From Xanthomonas cassavae CFBP 4642 (GTDB taxonomy: Bacteria; Pseudomonadota; Gammaproteobacteria; Xanthomonadales; Xanthomonadaceae), in contig NZ_CM002139.1 of the NCBI RefSeq assembly GCF_000454545.1, positions 2,635,436 through 2,699,435 on the forward strand: a DNA stretch of 64,000 bases. The letters are read 5' to 3'. Shown here piece after piece: positions 1 to 9,502 of the stretch (within the stretch, counting starts at the first letter, position 1; each line of letters begins with the position of its first letter). A model generated the notes under the pieces. It worked only from the letters and a program-made list of their open reading frames with translations. It ran no database searches and was not told where the DNA came from. The position numbers and the translations under genes were made by a program.

Positions 1-575
1 GCAATACACCCTGTGTCTCCCGATGAGTCGCCGACTCTTGCGTCGCTTGCTCATTCGTGGTCCGACCAGCGTGTTGCTCGACAACATATTCGCTCGCCTT
101 CCCACTGGCACCTGTGACGTTGAAGCATCCCATATAAGAACTCCTACTCGAGAGTGCGGGCTGCTAACTTCTCACGAAAAGCGTAAACCTGCTTTCGCCA
201 AGCGAAAAACTCTTTGGACTGGCGAAACTGTGCCTAGTGATCGGGCGAAGCTGAAAACTATACAACGTGCCTGGACTTCGTGGGTAAATGTGCTGCCGTG
301 TGTAAACACCACGTTATTCAGTGGAATGTGGATCCGGGAGATGGGGGGAGGTCGGTGTGCGAGGCTGCTATGGGGTCGATGCCGCCGCAGGCGTCATGAT
401 CGGCGGGGCCACGTCCACGACCAGTACGGCCACGCGCTAGAGGAGGCTACCCACCGCGTCGAGTCGGTCAAATTCCAATTCAGCGCGAGGCCTGTGCAGA
501 GGGGCGGTAGAACTTCTCGAAAACCCTTTTCCGACAAAAAGTTAGCTCATTTTTGGCTGTTTTTTACACGAATCC
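1..575. other. Unassigned AT-richer DNA left of a broken receptor gene
   Basis: No protein I can recognise is encoded here on either strand. The stretch from about 120 to 345 is visibly richer in A and T than the rest of the window. The open frame that spans it reads as low-complexity Arg-rich sequence without family motifs and runs out of phase into the receptor gene. Homology to the receptor begins abruptly near 575, so this DNA is probably foreign or rearranged relative to the receptor. I could not identify terminal repeats of an insertion sequence. Confidence 0.5.
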
Positions 576-593
576 CCGCCGACCCTCAATTTC

Positions 594-2198
594 GTGCGCA
601 AGCGCCCCACCGATGCGCTGGCCGGCGCGGTGACACTCAGTGGCGGCTCCTGGTCCAGCTACCGCGTGGATGCCGATGTCTCCGGCCCGCTCAACCAGTC
701 CGGTAGCGTGCGCGGGCGTGCGGTGGGCGCCTGGCAGGAAGGCGACAGCTATCTGGACCGCTATTGGGTCGACAAGAAAGTCTTCTACGGCGTGCTGGAG
801 GCGGATCTGACCGACAGCACGCTGCTGACGGTCGGCGCCAGCTATCAGGACAATGCACCGCGGGGCGGAATGTGGGGCGCGCTGCCGCTGTATTACAGCG
901 ACGGCACCCAGGCTCGCTACGATCGCTCGACCAGCACTTCCACCGACTGGAGCCACTGGAGCAGCACCGACAAGCGCGTTTTCCTGGAAGTGCAGCAGGC
1001 GCTCGGCGGCGACTGGTCGCTGAAGGGATCGTTGAACTATCGCCGCTTCGAGACCGAGGGTGACCTGTTCTATGTGTACGGCCAACCCGACCGCCAGACC
1101 GGCCTTGGCCTGTTCGCCTACCCTTCGTACTACGACAGCAGCGAGTCGCAGAAGTTCGCCGATGTCTATGTCTCCGGTACCTTCGCGCTCGGGGGCAGAC
1201 GCCACGACCTGGTGGTTGGCGTGAACTGGGGCACGCTCGACACCGAGCAGTTGTCGCTGTACGGACGCGGCATCGGCAACGCGCTGCCGCGCCTGGAAGA
1301 CTGGACCGGCAATTATCCAAAGCCGGCGTTCGACGCAGGGGCCGACGGCGCTGCTTTCGACATGACAAGGCGCACTGCCTATGTCACTGCGCGCTGGAGT
1401 CTGGGCGATCGACTGAAGGTGATCACCGGCGTCAACCAGACCCAGGTGGAGAGCAACGGCACCAACTACGGCCTACAGCACCGCTACGACAGCAACCAGA
1501 CCCTGCCCTTCGTGGGCGCGGTCTACGCCTTCGATCCGAATTACGCGCTGTATGCCAGCTACGCGGAGATCTTCAATCCGCAGACAGAACTGGATCGCAA
1601 TCTGAACGTGCTCGATCCCATCACCGGCAACAATGCCGAACTGGGCATCAAGGGGCAATGGCTGGACGGCCGCATCAACGCGGCGTTCGCCCTGTTCCGC
1701 GCCAAGCAGGACAACACCGCAGAGAGCGATGGCAACGTAGGGGCATTGCTGGTCTATCGGGGCATCGACGCCACCTCCACCGGCTATGAAGCCGAGGTGG
1801 CCGGGCAATTGGGCGACTCCTGGCAGTTGAGCGCCAGCTACACGCAGCTGAGTCTTGAGGGCGATAACGGCGAAAACGTGCGCACTTACGTGCCGCGGCG
1901 CATGGCCAAGCTCGCGACCACCTACCGTGTTCCAGGGCTTGAACAACTCAAGCTTGGCGCTAATGTGCGCTGGCAGGAAGCCATCACGCGCGTGCAGGAC
2001 AGCGGCCCTGGCATCATCCGGCAGCCGAGCTATGCGCTGATCGGGGTGATGGCCAGCTATGAAATCACGCCGCAGTTCAATGCGACGCTCAATATCAACA
2101 ACCTCACCGATCGCACGTATATCAACAGCCTATACTGGGACCAGGGCTATGCGGGTCCGGGCCGCAATTGGTGGCTGTCGCTGAATTACCGCTTCTGA
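594..2198 (+). pseudogene. TonB-dependent siderophore receptor, N-terminally truncated
   Basis: This encodes the beta-barrel of an outer-membrane TonB-dependent receptor of the FhuE/FpvA type, which imports ferric siderophores. The first recognisable residues, PTLNFVRKRPT, match the end of the plug domain (usually GNPSATxNxVRKRPT). The barrel follows and ends in the aromatic outer-membrane signature (NYRF). The signal peptide, TonB box and most of the plug, roughly 190 residues of a normal protein of about 720, are absent. In frame, a TAG at 543-545 closes the reading frame upstream, so no full-length product is possible. The only near starts are a GTG at 594 and weaker options, with no ribosome binding site. 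I infer a 5' deletion or insertion that left a non-functional gene. A barrel without plug or signal peptide could not be exported or coupled to TonB. Confidence 0.85.
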
Positions 2199-2231
2199 CT
2201 GGCCGCGAATGCTGCCAATCCAACAATAAAA

Positions 2232-2250
2232 AGGCGCCCTACGGGCGCCT
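2232..2250. terminator. Hairpin terminator between convergent genes
   Basis: An 8-bp perfect stem (AGGCGCCC/GGGCGCCT) with a 3-nt loop lies between the end of the receptor fragment and the end of lpxK. On the minus strand it is followed directly by a run of T residues, so it is best placed as the intrinsic terminator of the lpxK operon. It could also slow transcripts arriving from the plus strand. Confidence 0.75.
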
Positions 2251-2362
2251 GCTTATTTCCTGATCGCCTTGCATTGTTGCGGTCGGAACCGCGCCCCTGC
2301 CAGGGTGCCGTATGCCGTTGCACATGGAAACAGCGCGGCCCGGCGTGACGCCAGAACACCTG

Positions 2363-3400
2363 TCAGTCGCGACCACGACTGGCCAGCCTGTCCAGGCGGT
2401 CCAGCAGACTCACCCAGAACGCGGCAGGCAGCTCGGCCTTGAGCGGCACGCTGTACAGCCACTCGTCGGCGAACGGACGGCATTTCACCGCGTCCTTCTC
2501 GGTCATCAATACCGGCAGGCGGCTACCGAAACTGAAATCCGCTGCCGTGTAGACATGATGGTCGGGGAATGCATGCGGCACGACCCCGATGCCGCGTGCG
2601 CGCAGCATGGCGAAAAAGCGTTCCGGATTGGCGATACCGGCAACCGCATGCACGCGTTGCCCGGCCACTATGCTCAATGGTTGTGCCCGCTTGCCATCCA
2701 TCGGCTGCACGCTGTCGATGCTCAGCCGCATCTGCCATTCGCCGAAACCGGCATCGGCTGGCGCCTGCGGCGCGGCAGTCGCGCTGGCCTGACCGAGATT
2801 GATCACGCGGAAGTCGCACTCCTGCGCGCGTGCAGCCGGTTCGCGCAGCGGCCCGGCAGGCAGCAGGCGGCCATTGCCATAGCGGCGCTGGCCATCGACC
2901 ACTTCGATTTCCACATCGCGGGCCAGCCGGTAGTGCTGCAGCCCGTCGTCGCAGACGATGATGTCGCACCCCGCTTCGACCAGGGCGCGTGCAGCCGCCA
3001 CACGGTTGCCGTCCACGCGGACGCGTGCACCGGTCTTCCAGGCAATCAACACAGGCTCATCGCCCCCCAGTGCCACCGGCGTGTCCGCGTCGACCCAGCG
3101 GGCGGTGCCTGCGTCGTCGCGACCATAGCCACGGCTGGCCACGCCAGGGGTCCAACCGGCTTCCTGCAGCTTGGACACCAGCGCGATGGTCAGCGGCGTC
3201 TTGCCGGTGCCGCCCGCAGTGACGTTGCCGACCACGATCACCGGCACCGGTACGCCATGCCGCTTACGCCAGCCGCGACGATACAGGCCGCGCCGTACTG
3301 CAATCGCCGCGCCGTAGATCGGTGCCAACAGGCGTGCCGGCAGCGGAATCGGAGTGCAGTCGTACCAATAGCCCGGCGTGCGGGCGCCACGCTTGCTCAT
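2363..3400 (-). CDS. lpxK: Tetraacyldisaccharide 4'-kinase
   Basis: LpxK phosphorylates the 4' position of the lipid A disaccharide at the inner membrane, the sixth step of the Raetz pathway. The 345-residue length fits the family (about 330). The N-terminus carries a hydrophobic patch, then the Walker A loop [11 protein letters not shown] near residue 60, and further on the conserved CDDGLQHY. The start codon overlaps the msbA stop as ATGA, so translation is probably coupled. MsbA flips the lipid that LpxK helps to make, which explains the pairing. In the xanthomonads I remember, lpxK is followed by a Trm112-like gene and kdsB. Here the operon ends at a terminator and the truncated receptor, so downstream genes may have been lost or moved. 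Confidence 0.96.
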   Translation of the reverse strand: MSKRGARTPGYWYDCTPIPLPARLLAPIYGAAIAVRRGLYRRGWRKRHGVPVPVIVVGNVTAGGTGKTPLTIALVSKLQEAGWTPGVASRGYGRDDAGTARWVDADTPVALGGDEPVLIAWKTGARVRVDGNRVAAARALVEAGCDIIVCDDGLQHYRLARDVEIEVVDGQRRYGNGRLLPAGPLREPAARAQECDFRVINLGQASATAAPQAPADAGFGEWQMRLSIDSVQPMDGKRAQPLSIVAGQRVHAVAGIANPERFFAMLRARGIGVVPHAFPDHHVYTAADFSFGSRLPVLMTEKDAVKCRPFADEWLYSVPLKAELPAAFWVSLLDRLDRLASRGRD

Positions 3401-5166
3401 GCCTGACGTTCGCGAAACTGCATGCCGTGCAGATGCGAATACAACCCGCCCTGCGCCAGCAATTCGGTGTGGGTGCCGCGCTCGACGATGCGGCCCTGGT
3501 CCATCACCAGGACCTGATCGGCGTGCTCGATGGTGGACAGGCGGTGTGCGATCACCAGCGTGGTGCGGTCGGGCATCAGCTTGTGCAAGGCGTCCTGCAC
3601 CAGCCGCTCCGATTCGTTGTCCAGTGCAGCGGTGGCCTCATCCAGGATCAGGATCGGCGCGTCCTTGAGCATCGCGCGTGCGATGGCCAGGCGCTGGCGC
3701 TGGCCGCCGGACAAGCGCCCACCCTTGGCGCCGACAGGCGACTGCAGGCCCTCAGGCAACTGCGCGACGAATTCCATGGCGTTGGCACCGAGGATGGCGC
3801 GCTCCAGTTGCCCGGCATCGGCATTGCGCATTTCGCCATAGGCGACATTGTCGGCAATGCTGCCGTCGAACAGCATCACCTGCTGGCCGACCAGCGCGAT
3901 CTGGCGACGCAGGTCGGCCAGCGAGTAGGCCTGCACCGGATGCCCGTCGAGCAGGATCTGCCCTGCCTCGGCCTCGTAGAACCGCGGGATCAGCTTGATC
4001 AGGCTGGATTTGCCGCTGCCGGAACGGCCAACGATCGCGGTGACCGTACCGGGCTGGGCGACGAAGCTGACATCGGCCAGGGCCGGGTTCACCTGTTCCG
4101 GATAGCGCGCGGTCACGCCGCGAAATTCGATCAGGCCCTTGGCGCGTGTCAACGGCAACGTGCCCTGGTCGGGCTCGTCCGGGCTGTCGAGCACCGAGAA
4201 CAGCCGCTCGGCCGAGGCCAGGCCGCGCTGCACCATGTTCTGCACATTGGTGAGCTGCTTGAGGCCCGGGATGATCGTCAGCATCGAGGTCATCAACACC
4301 ACGAAATCGCCTGCGGTCAGGCGCCCGGCCAGGGCTTGCGCACCGGCCACGAACAGCAGCGCCGACAGGCCGATCGCGCCGATCATCTGCACCGTGGCGG
4401 TGGAAATGCCGCGGGTGGATTCGACCTTCATCGCCAGGCGCAGGTTGCGGTCGGCCAGCGCGCCGTAACGCTCCATCTCGGTCTGCTGGGCACCGTAGAT
4501 CTTGACCTCCTGGTGGCTGGACAAGGTCTGATCGGCCGCCTGCAGCAAGTGCGCGCCGCTCTCCTGGATGCTGTGGCTGATGCGCCGATAGCGCCGCGCC
4601 ACCTTGTCCATCACCCAGGCCAGCACCGGCGCCAGCACCACGATGGTCAGCGTGACCTGCCAGCTATGCCACAGCATCAGCGCCAACGCGCCGATCACCT
4701 GCAGCGATTGCTGGATCATCACCTTGACCGCGTCCACGGCCGCCTGCGCAACTTGATCCGAATCCGAGCCCAGGCGGATCAGCATCGAGGGTACCGGCTC
4801 GGCATCGAAGCGCGAACCCGGCAGACGCAGATACTTGGACATCACCTTGACCCGCAGATCGCGCGCGATGCTGCGCGCGGACTTGCCCATCGCCATATCG
4901 GTGATGTAGCCGGCAACGCCACGCACCACGAACAGCAGGATGATCTGCACCGGCAGCCAGCGGCTGACTTCGGCATTCTTGTAGATGAAGGTCTCGTCGG
5001 TGATCGGCTTCATCAACGCCAGGAAGCCGGTGGTGCCTGCCGCCTCCACCAGTGCGGCGATCAGCGCGCCGATCAACAACAGCCGATAGGGCCTGGCGAA
5101 GGCCAACAGGCGACGGTACGTGCGCCAGGACGAAACTGGCGCCGGGCGGTCGTTGGGGGTGGTCAC
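3397..5166 (-). CDS. msbA: Lipid A export ABC transporter, fused permease and ATPase
   Basis: MsbA flips lipid A-core across the inner membrane using ATP. The 589-residue half-transporter has a six-helix membrane domain (about residues 20-320) and a C-terminal nucleotide-binding domain. The latter contains Walker [11 protein letters not shown] near 375, the signature [14 protein letters not shown] near 488 and Walker [12 protein letters not shown] just after. The length is typical (E. coli MsbA is 582). It overlaps exbD upstream and lpxK downstream by 4 bases each, so the genes form one transcription unit. A heterologous exporter role cannot be excluded from motifs alone, but the neighbouring lpxK makes lipid A the clear substrate. 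Confidence 0.95.
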   Translation of the reverse strand: MTTPNDRPAPVSSWRTYRRLLAFARPYRLLLIGALIAALVEAAGTTGFLALMKPITDETFIYKNAEVSRWLPVQIILLFVVRGVAGYITDMAMGKSARSIARDLRVKVMSKYLRLPGSRFDAEPVPSMLIRLGSDSDQVAQAAVDAVKVMIQQSLQVIGALALMLWHSWQVTLTIVVLAPVLAWVMDKVARRYRRISHSIQESGAHLLQAADQTLSSHQEVKIYGAQQTEMERYGALADRNLRLAMKVESTRGISTATVQMIGAIGLSALLFVAGAQALAGRLTAGDFVVLMTSMLTIIPGLKQLTNVQNMVQRGLASAERLFSVLDSPDEPDQGTLPLTRAKGLIEFRGVTARYPEQVNPALADVSFVAQPGTVTAIVGRSGSGKSSLIKLIPRFYEAEAGQILLDGHPVQAYSLADLRRQIALVGQQVMLFDGSIADNVAYGEMRNADAGQLERAILGANAMEFVAQLPEGLQSPVGAKGGRLSGGQRQRLAIARAMLKDAPILILDEATAALDNESERLVQDALHKLMPDRTTLVIAHRLSTIEHADQVLVMDQGRIVERGTHTELLAQGGLYSHLHGMQFRERQA

Positions 5167-5618
5167 TGGCGGGTTCCGTTCTTGCTGGTGTTGCCGCCGC
5201 TGCCGGTCTGCGGAGCGGTGGCGATGGCGATGCGCCGGAAGCCGAGCTGGCCCAGCGCGTCCTGCGCAGTGACCACGGCCTGGTACGGCGTGCGCGCATC
5301 GGCGCGCATCAGCACCGTCTGTTCGCGGTCATCGCCGGCAAGCTGGGCGATGGTCTGCTTCAGGGAATCGACATCCGAGCGCAGCACTTCCTGATCGTTG
5401 ATGAAGTAGTGCCCGTCGGCATTGACGAGCACGCTGAGCGAGCGCGGCGGCGCGCTGGTGTTCTGGTCGCTGGCGGTCGGCAACTGCAGTTGCAGCGTGG
5501 AACGTGCGTCGAAGGTCGTGGTCACCACGAAGAAGATGATGAGGACGAGAATGACGTCAATCAATGGCACCAGGTCGATATGCGGCTCGTCCTGGTTTCG
5601 GTCGCTGCCGATGCGCAT
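5163..5618 (-). CDS. exbD: Biopolymer transport protein ExbD/TolR family
   Basis: This 151-residue protein has a short cytoplasmic start, one transmembrane helix at about residues 18-37 and a periplasmic domain, the layout of ExbD/TolR. The helix contains the conserved Asp (in PLIDVILVL) that conducts protons in this family. It works with ExbB to energise an outer-membrane or envelope process by the proton motive force. The stop overlaps the msbA start (ATGA) and exbB ends three bases upstream. The link to msbA and lpxK suggests an envelope role not tied to one TonB receptor. Which periplasmic partner it drives cannot be read from the sequence. Confidence 0.92.
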   Translation of the reverse strand: MRIGSDRNQDEPHIDLVPLIDVILVLIIFFVVTTTFDARSTLQLQLPTASDQNTSAPPRSLSVLVNADGHYFINDQEVLRSDVDSLKQTIAQLAGDDREQTVLMRADARTPYQAVVTAQDALGQLGFRRIAIATAPQTGSGGNTSKNGTRQ

Positions 5619-5621
5619 CCG

Positions 5622-6278
5622 TCAGCCCTTTGCCGTGACAGGCTTGATGCCCGACGCTGCTGGCGTGGGCGCAACCACGCGCCCGTCCATGGTATCCAAC
5701 AACAGCGTTGCCTCCTGCTCCATTTCGATGATGTAGCCGGCAATGCGCCCCTTGAAGAACCGGTGCGCCATCAGCGCCGGCACCGCGATGATCATGCCCG
5801 TGGCGGTGCACACCAGCGCCTTGCCGATGCCGCCGGCCAGCTGATTCACATCGCCCACGCCGTGGTCGAGGATGCCCAGGAACATCTGGATCATGCCGAC
5901 CACGGTGCCCAACAGGCCCAGCAATGGTCCGGCCGACGCGATCGTGCCCAGCGCGTTCAGATACCGCTCCATGCGGTGCACCACATGACGCCCCGTGTCC
6001 TCGATGCGTTCGCGGACCAGATCGCGCGGACGGCCGCGTACATCCAGCGCGGCCGCCAGCAAGGCGCCCAGCGGCGAATTGCGCCGCAGCGACTCGATAT
6101 GGGTGGGGTCCAGCTTGCCGCGTGCGGCCCAGTTGCGCACTTCCTCGCCCAGACCCGGGGGCGTCACCTCGTTGCGGCGCAGGGTCCACAGACGTTCCAG
6201 GACGATCGCCAACGCGATCACACCCAACAACAGCAACGGCACCATCGGCCAACCGCCCGCCTTGACCAGCTCCAACAC
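5622..6278 (-). CDS. exbB: MotA/TolQ/ExbB proton channel protein
   Basis: This is the 218-residue channel subunit that pairs with ExbD, with three membrane helices: one at the N-terminus (PMVPLLLLGVIALAIVLE), then two in the C-terminal half flanking the conserved loop that begins SAGPLLGLLGTVVGMI. I place the start at a GTG (complement of 6276-6278) because a GGAGG sits 9 bases upstream. Further upstream the frame enters the end of comEC and loses family character. It is followed after three bases by exbD, as usual for this pair. TolQ is the alternative, but no tolA, tolB or pal gene is nearby. Confidence 0.92.
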   Translation of the reverse strand: MLELVKAGGWPMVPLLLLGVIALAIVLERLWTLRRNEVTPPGLGEEVRNWAARGKLDPTHIESLRRNSPLGALLAAALDVRGRPRDLVRERIEDTGRHVVHRMERYLNALGTIASAGPLLGLLGTVVGMIQMFLGILDHGVGDVNQLAGGIGKALVCTATGMIIAVPALMAHRFFKGRIAGYIIEMEQEATLLLDTMDGRVVAPTPAASGIKPVTAKG

Positions 6279-6306
6279 GATTCGATTCCTCCGGCAACGC
6301 GGCCGC

Positions 6307-8703
6307 CTATTCGCTGGCCGATAGGATAGCAGCCGACCGCCGCCGTTCCGCAGCGTCCCACAGCCGCGGCTGCCAACGCCGCCGCTCGCGCACCTGCAAG
6401 CCGTCCGCTTCCAGCCAGACCCTGATCGCACCGGACTGGGCAGTATCGAGCACTTCGGCGCCACTGCCCTGCCAACGCTGCACCACCTGCGCCCGCGGGT
6501 GCCCGAATCGGTTGCCGTGCCCGGACGACACCAACGCCAGCCGCGTGCCACTGGCGGCAATCAAGCCGGCATGCGAGCCATCCGCACTGCCATGGTGCGG
6601 CACGATCACCACCTCCGCCCGCAACAGCGGGGCGTGGTCGCGCAGCAGCCTCTGCTCGACCAGCGCATCGATATCGCCCGGCAGCAGCGCGCTGGCGTAA
6701 CGTGTCTCGACCCGCAGCACGCAGCTGGATTGATTGCGCAGGTACGGAAACGCCGGCCCGGGATGCAGGACCCGAAAGCGCACTCCATCCCACTCCCACT
6801 GCTGTCCGGCGTGACAGCGCGTACTGACATCCAGCGGCGCACCTGGCGGCGCGGCGGTCATCGCGACCGGCATGCCGGCACGCACAGCCGCATAGCCGCC
6901 GGCGTGATCCGCATCGGCATGGCTTAGCACGATGGCATCCAGCCGGCGCACGCCAAGTGCATGCAAGGCGGGCAGTACCACGCGCTCGCCGGCATCGAAG
7001 CCATCGCGCACCGCCGGGCCGGTATCCACCAGTAGAGCATGGTGCTGGGTACGCACCAGCACCGCCAGGCCCTGCCCCACGTCCAACACCTCGATGTCGG
7101 CCTCGCCCGCAACGGGCAAGGCACGATCCGGCCACAGCAGCGGCAACCACAGCAGACAGGCCATGGCCTTGCCAGGGGTACCTCGCGGCAGCAATAGCCA
7201 GAACGCGCCCAGCAACGCGGCGATCAGTGCGATGGCATCGGATTCGGGCACCCACCACAACGCTGCGGTGGTCTGCCCGAGCCAGACAAAACCGGGCCAG
7301 GTCAGTTCGAAACACCAGCTTGCCAGTTGCCATGCCCAGACCCCTGCGCCGGCATGCAGGGCTTCCAGCGCCGTGCCGATCAGGCACAGCGGCACGACCA
7401 CGAAGGTCCACCAGGGAATGGCCAGCAGATTGGCGAACGGCCCCACCAGGGATGCCTGCCCGAACAGGCTGATGGTGAGGGGCAGCAAGCCCACAGTGGC
7501 GACGGCCTGCGCAGAGAGAAAGCCGCGCACGATGGCGCGGTCGTCCGATGGCAGGCACCACACCAGCCAGGCGACACCGGCAAAACTGAGCCAGAAGCCG
7601 GCCACCAGCACGCTCAGCGGATCCCATAGCAGCACCGCCAGCAAGGCCAGCGCGAGCATCTGCGCGGTCGTGGCGCGTCGCCGCGTGACCCGCGCCAATG
7701 CCACGACCGCGATCATCAGCACGGTCCGGACAGTGGGCAGCGCCAGCCCCGCGAGCACGGCGTAGGCGGCCGCGCCGAACAATGCCGCCAGCGCGGCGGC
7801 ATGAACGCGTGGAATCACCAGGCCAAGGCCGGGCCGCCATCGCCACAGCGCGGCGACCGCCAGCGCGAAAAAGCCGGCGACAAGGCCGACATGGAATCCA
7901 GAGATCGCGATCAGGTGGCTGAGCCCGGTCGCGCGCAAGGTGGCCCAGGCCGCATCGTCAAGACCGCGGGTGTCGCCCAGTGCCAGCGCACGCAGATACG
8001 GCGCCGACGAGCCAGATACCTGGTCAGCGATACGTTGCGACATGCGATCGCGCCAGGCATCCACACCGCGTGGCGCGGCAAGCGGATGGGCGGCGCCGGG
8101 TTCACGCACATAGCCGGTCGCCGCGATGCGTTGCGCCAGTGCCTGGCGTTCGGCATCGAACCCTCCCGGGTTTCGCAGCCCGCGCGGCGCACGCAACTTG
8201 AGCCGCAGCTGCCACCGGGCACCGGCCCGCAATGCGGCGCGTGGCCCGACCTGCTGCGCCTCGAAGGCGTCGTACCACGCCAGTTGCAGCAGCTTGCCAC
8301 GCACTGCCGCCGGCTGCGCCTGATCGCGGTCGACACGCAACTGGAAGCGGGTGCGCCGCTGCTCGGCCACGGGCAGCCCGACCACCTGGCCACGGACCGT
8401 GAGATCGTGCGCTTCGTCATCTGGAAGCAACTGCGACTGCAATGCCCGACCCGCATGCCAACCGGTAAGCGCAAAGCCCAGCACCATGGTTGCAAGCATC
8501 AGCATCCGCACCGCCGCGCGCGGACGCCGCCACAAGATCCCGATGAGGCTCACCAGGCCTGTTCCACCAAGGGCCGCATAGGTCGCGGACGACACGAGGG
8601 CCGGCGACCACGCGCAGCCGACCACGCCCAGCAGCAAGGCCACCGCAATGGGGACGGCCGATGCAAGCGGTGCCGGTGTCGCCCTAGGTGCCGAGACATC
8701 CAT
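6307..8703 (-). CDS. comEC: DNA internalization competence protein ComEC/Rec2
   Basis: ComEC forms the inner-membrane channel for single-stranded DNA during natural transformation. The protein is about 798 residues, typical for Gram-negative ComEC. An N-terminal pair of helices is followed by a periplasmic OB-like domain (about 60-200), the multi-helix Competence domain (about 215-500) and a C-terminal metallo-beta-lactamase domain with the metal motif SHADADHAGG near residue 590. I prefer the ATG at 8703, with GGAG just upstream. A GTG at 8739 would add 12 residues. It precedes exbB by 28 bases, so it is probably the first gene of the minus-strand unit. No other competence genes are in the window. 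Confidence 0.93.
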   Translation of the reverse strand: MDVSAPRATPAPLASAVPIAVALLLGVVGCAWSPALVSSATYAALGGTGLVSLIGILWRRPRAAVRMLMLATMVLGFALTGWHAGRALQSQLLPDDEAHDLTVRGQVVGLPVAEQRRTRFQLRVDRDQAQPAAVRGKLLQLAWYDAFEAQQVGPRAALRAGARWQLRLKLRAPRGLRNPGGFDAERQALAQRIAATGYVREPGAAHPLAAPRGVDAWRDRMSQRIADQVSGSSAPYLRALALGDTRGLDDAAWATLRATGLSHLIAISGFHVGLVAGFFALAVAALWRWRPGLGLVIPRVHAAALAALFGAAAYAVLAGLALPTVRTVLMIAVVALARVTRRRATTAQMLALALLAVLLWDPLSVLVAGFWLSFAGVAWLVWCLPSDDRAIVRGFLSAQAVATVGLLPLTISLFGQASLVGPFANLLAIPWWTFVVVPLCLIGTALEALHAGAGVWAWQLASWCFELTWPGFVWLGQTTAALWWVPESDAIALIAALLGAFWLLLPRGTPGKAMACLLWLPLLWPDRALPVAGEADIEVLDVGQGLAVLVRTQHHALLVDTGPAVRDGFDAGERVVLPALHALGVRRLDAIVLSHADADHAGGYAAVRAGMPVAMTAAPPGAPLDVSTRCHAGQQWEWDGVRFRVLHPGPAFPYLRNQSSCVLRVETRYASALLPGDIDALVEQRLLRDHAPLLRAEVVIVPHHGSADGSHAGLIAASGTRLALVSSGHGNRFGHPRAQVVQRWQGSGAEVLDTAQSGAIRVWLEADGLQVRERRRWQPRLWDAAERRRSAAILSASE

Positions 8704-8739
8704 GCCACTCCGCCATCCTGATCGTCCTGAATCCACCAC

Positions 8740-9502
8740 CTCAGGCTAGACCACGCCGTCTGGCGCCCATAGCAGTGGTTTGCCCGCCACATGGTAGGAA
8801 GAAGACGGGTTGGCGGTGGCGGATCTTCATCATACCGAGCGCTCCGACCAACCGACAGAAGCAGTCATCCGGACGCGTACGTGGTGTCGTCGTCGGAATG
8901 TATGTTGAACGATATCCGCAACACGCTCGCCTCCGCCGCGATGTGCACTGCCGGCTCGCGACGCTCGACGAACTGGCGATCGATACCGCGATCGTCGCGA
9001 TCCGGATGCTGCCACCAGCATCGTAGTTGCCGGGTCCACGCCAGCTCACCGACCCGCGGTGGCGCACTCTGGGGGCACTGTGGCGGCCTTCAGCACAAAG
9101 GCCGCCCTCAGCATGGCCTGTCCGATCCGACGCCAAAGCACCCACAGGAACATCAGAGCGGCGATAACACGCGTGTCCTCACTTGAGGCGCCGAGCACCT
9201 CCGTTGACGACAGGCGTCCCGGTCGCAGCACGCAGCTACCCCGGCAACCGGTCGCAACTTTAGCCGGTCGGGCAGCAAACATCGAAGCAGCAGGGTGTCA
9301 TCCTGCCCCCCTACGTTTGGTGCTGGCGCAGACCACATGTGTGCGATCGCTCGATCAGTTGCGTGTGCGAATCCGTATAGACGGACACAGACCGGCGATG
9401 CGACACACCACATGCAGCCATCCGTTGACCGCAGAGCCGGTATTCGCCTCGATTTCATGGGACAGGCGCTCTGGTCGGGGCTGTTATCGAGGAGTTCCCC
9501 TC
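8740..9502. other. Gene-poor stretch
   Basis: No convincing gene is visible in about 760 bases. The only hint is a minus-strand frame ending near 9046 that contains one hydrophobic segment (VIAALMFLWVLW), but it has no family match or ribosome binding site. The region around 8990-9010 is rich in GATCG/CGATC words, giving overlapping small palindromes. The promoters of comEC (left) and of the reductase (right) must lie here. Confidence 0.5.

Noticed and set aside
1-130. TTCGT and TTCGC words at 54 and 89 that resemble a plant-inducible promoter box
   Set aside because: The spacing is 30 bases rather than about 15, and no effector gene follows.
23-706. A long open frame at the left edge that could be read as a 227-residue protein
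   Set aside because: It is Arg-rich, lacks family motifs and runs out of frame into the receptor fragment.
3322-5394. A long plus-strand open frame opposite msbA and lpxK
   Set aside because: It is antisense to strongly supported genes and shows the His/Gln/Arg composition of a GC-rich shadow frame.
9046-9282. Minus-strand frame with one hydrophobic segment in the gap upstream of the PRISE gene
   Set aside because: No ribosome binding site, no homology I recognise and an atypical composition.
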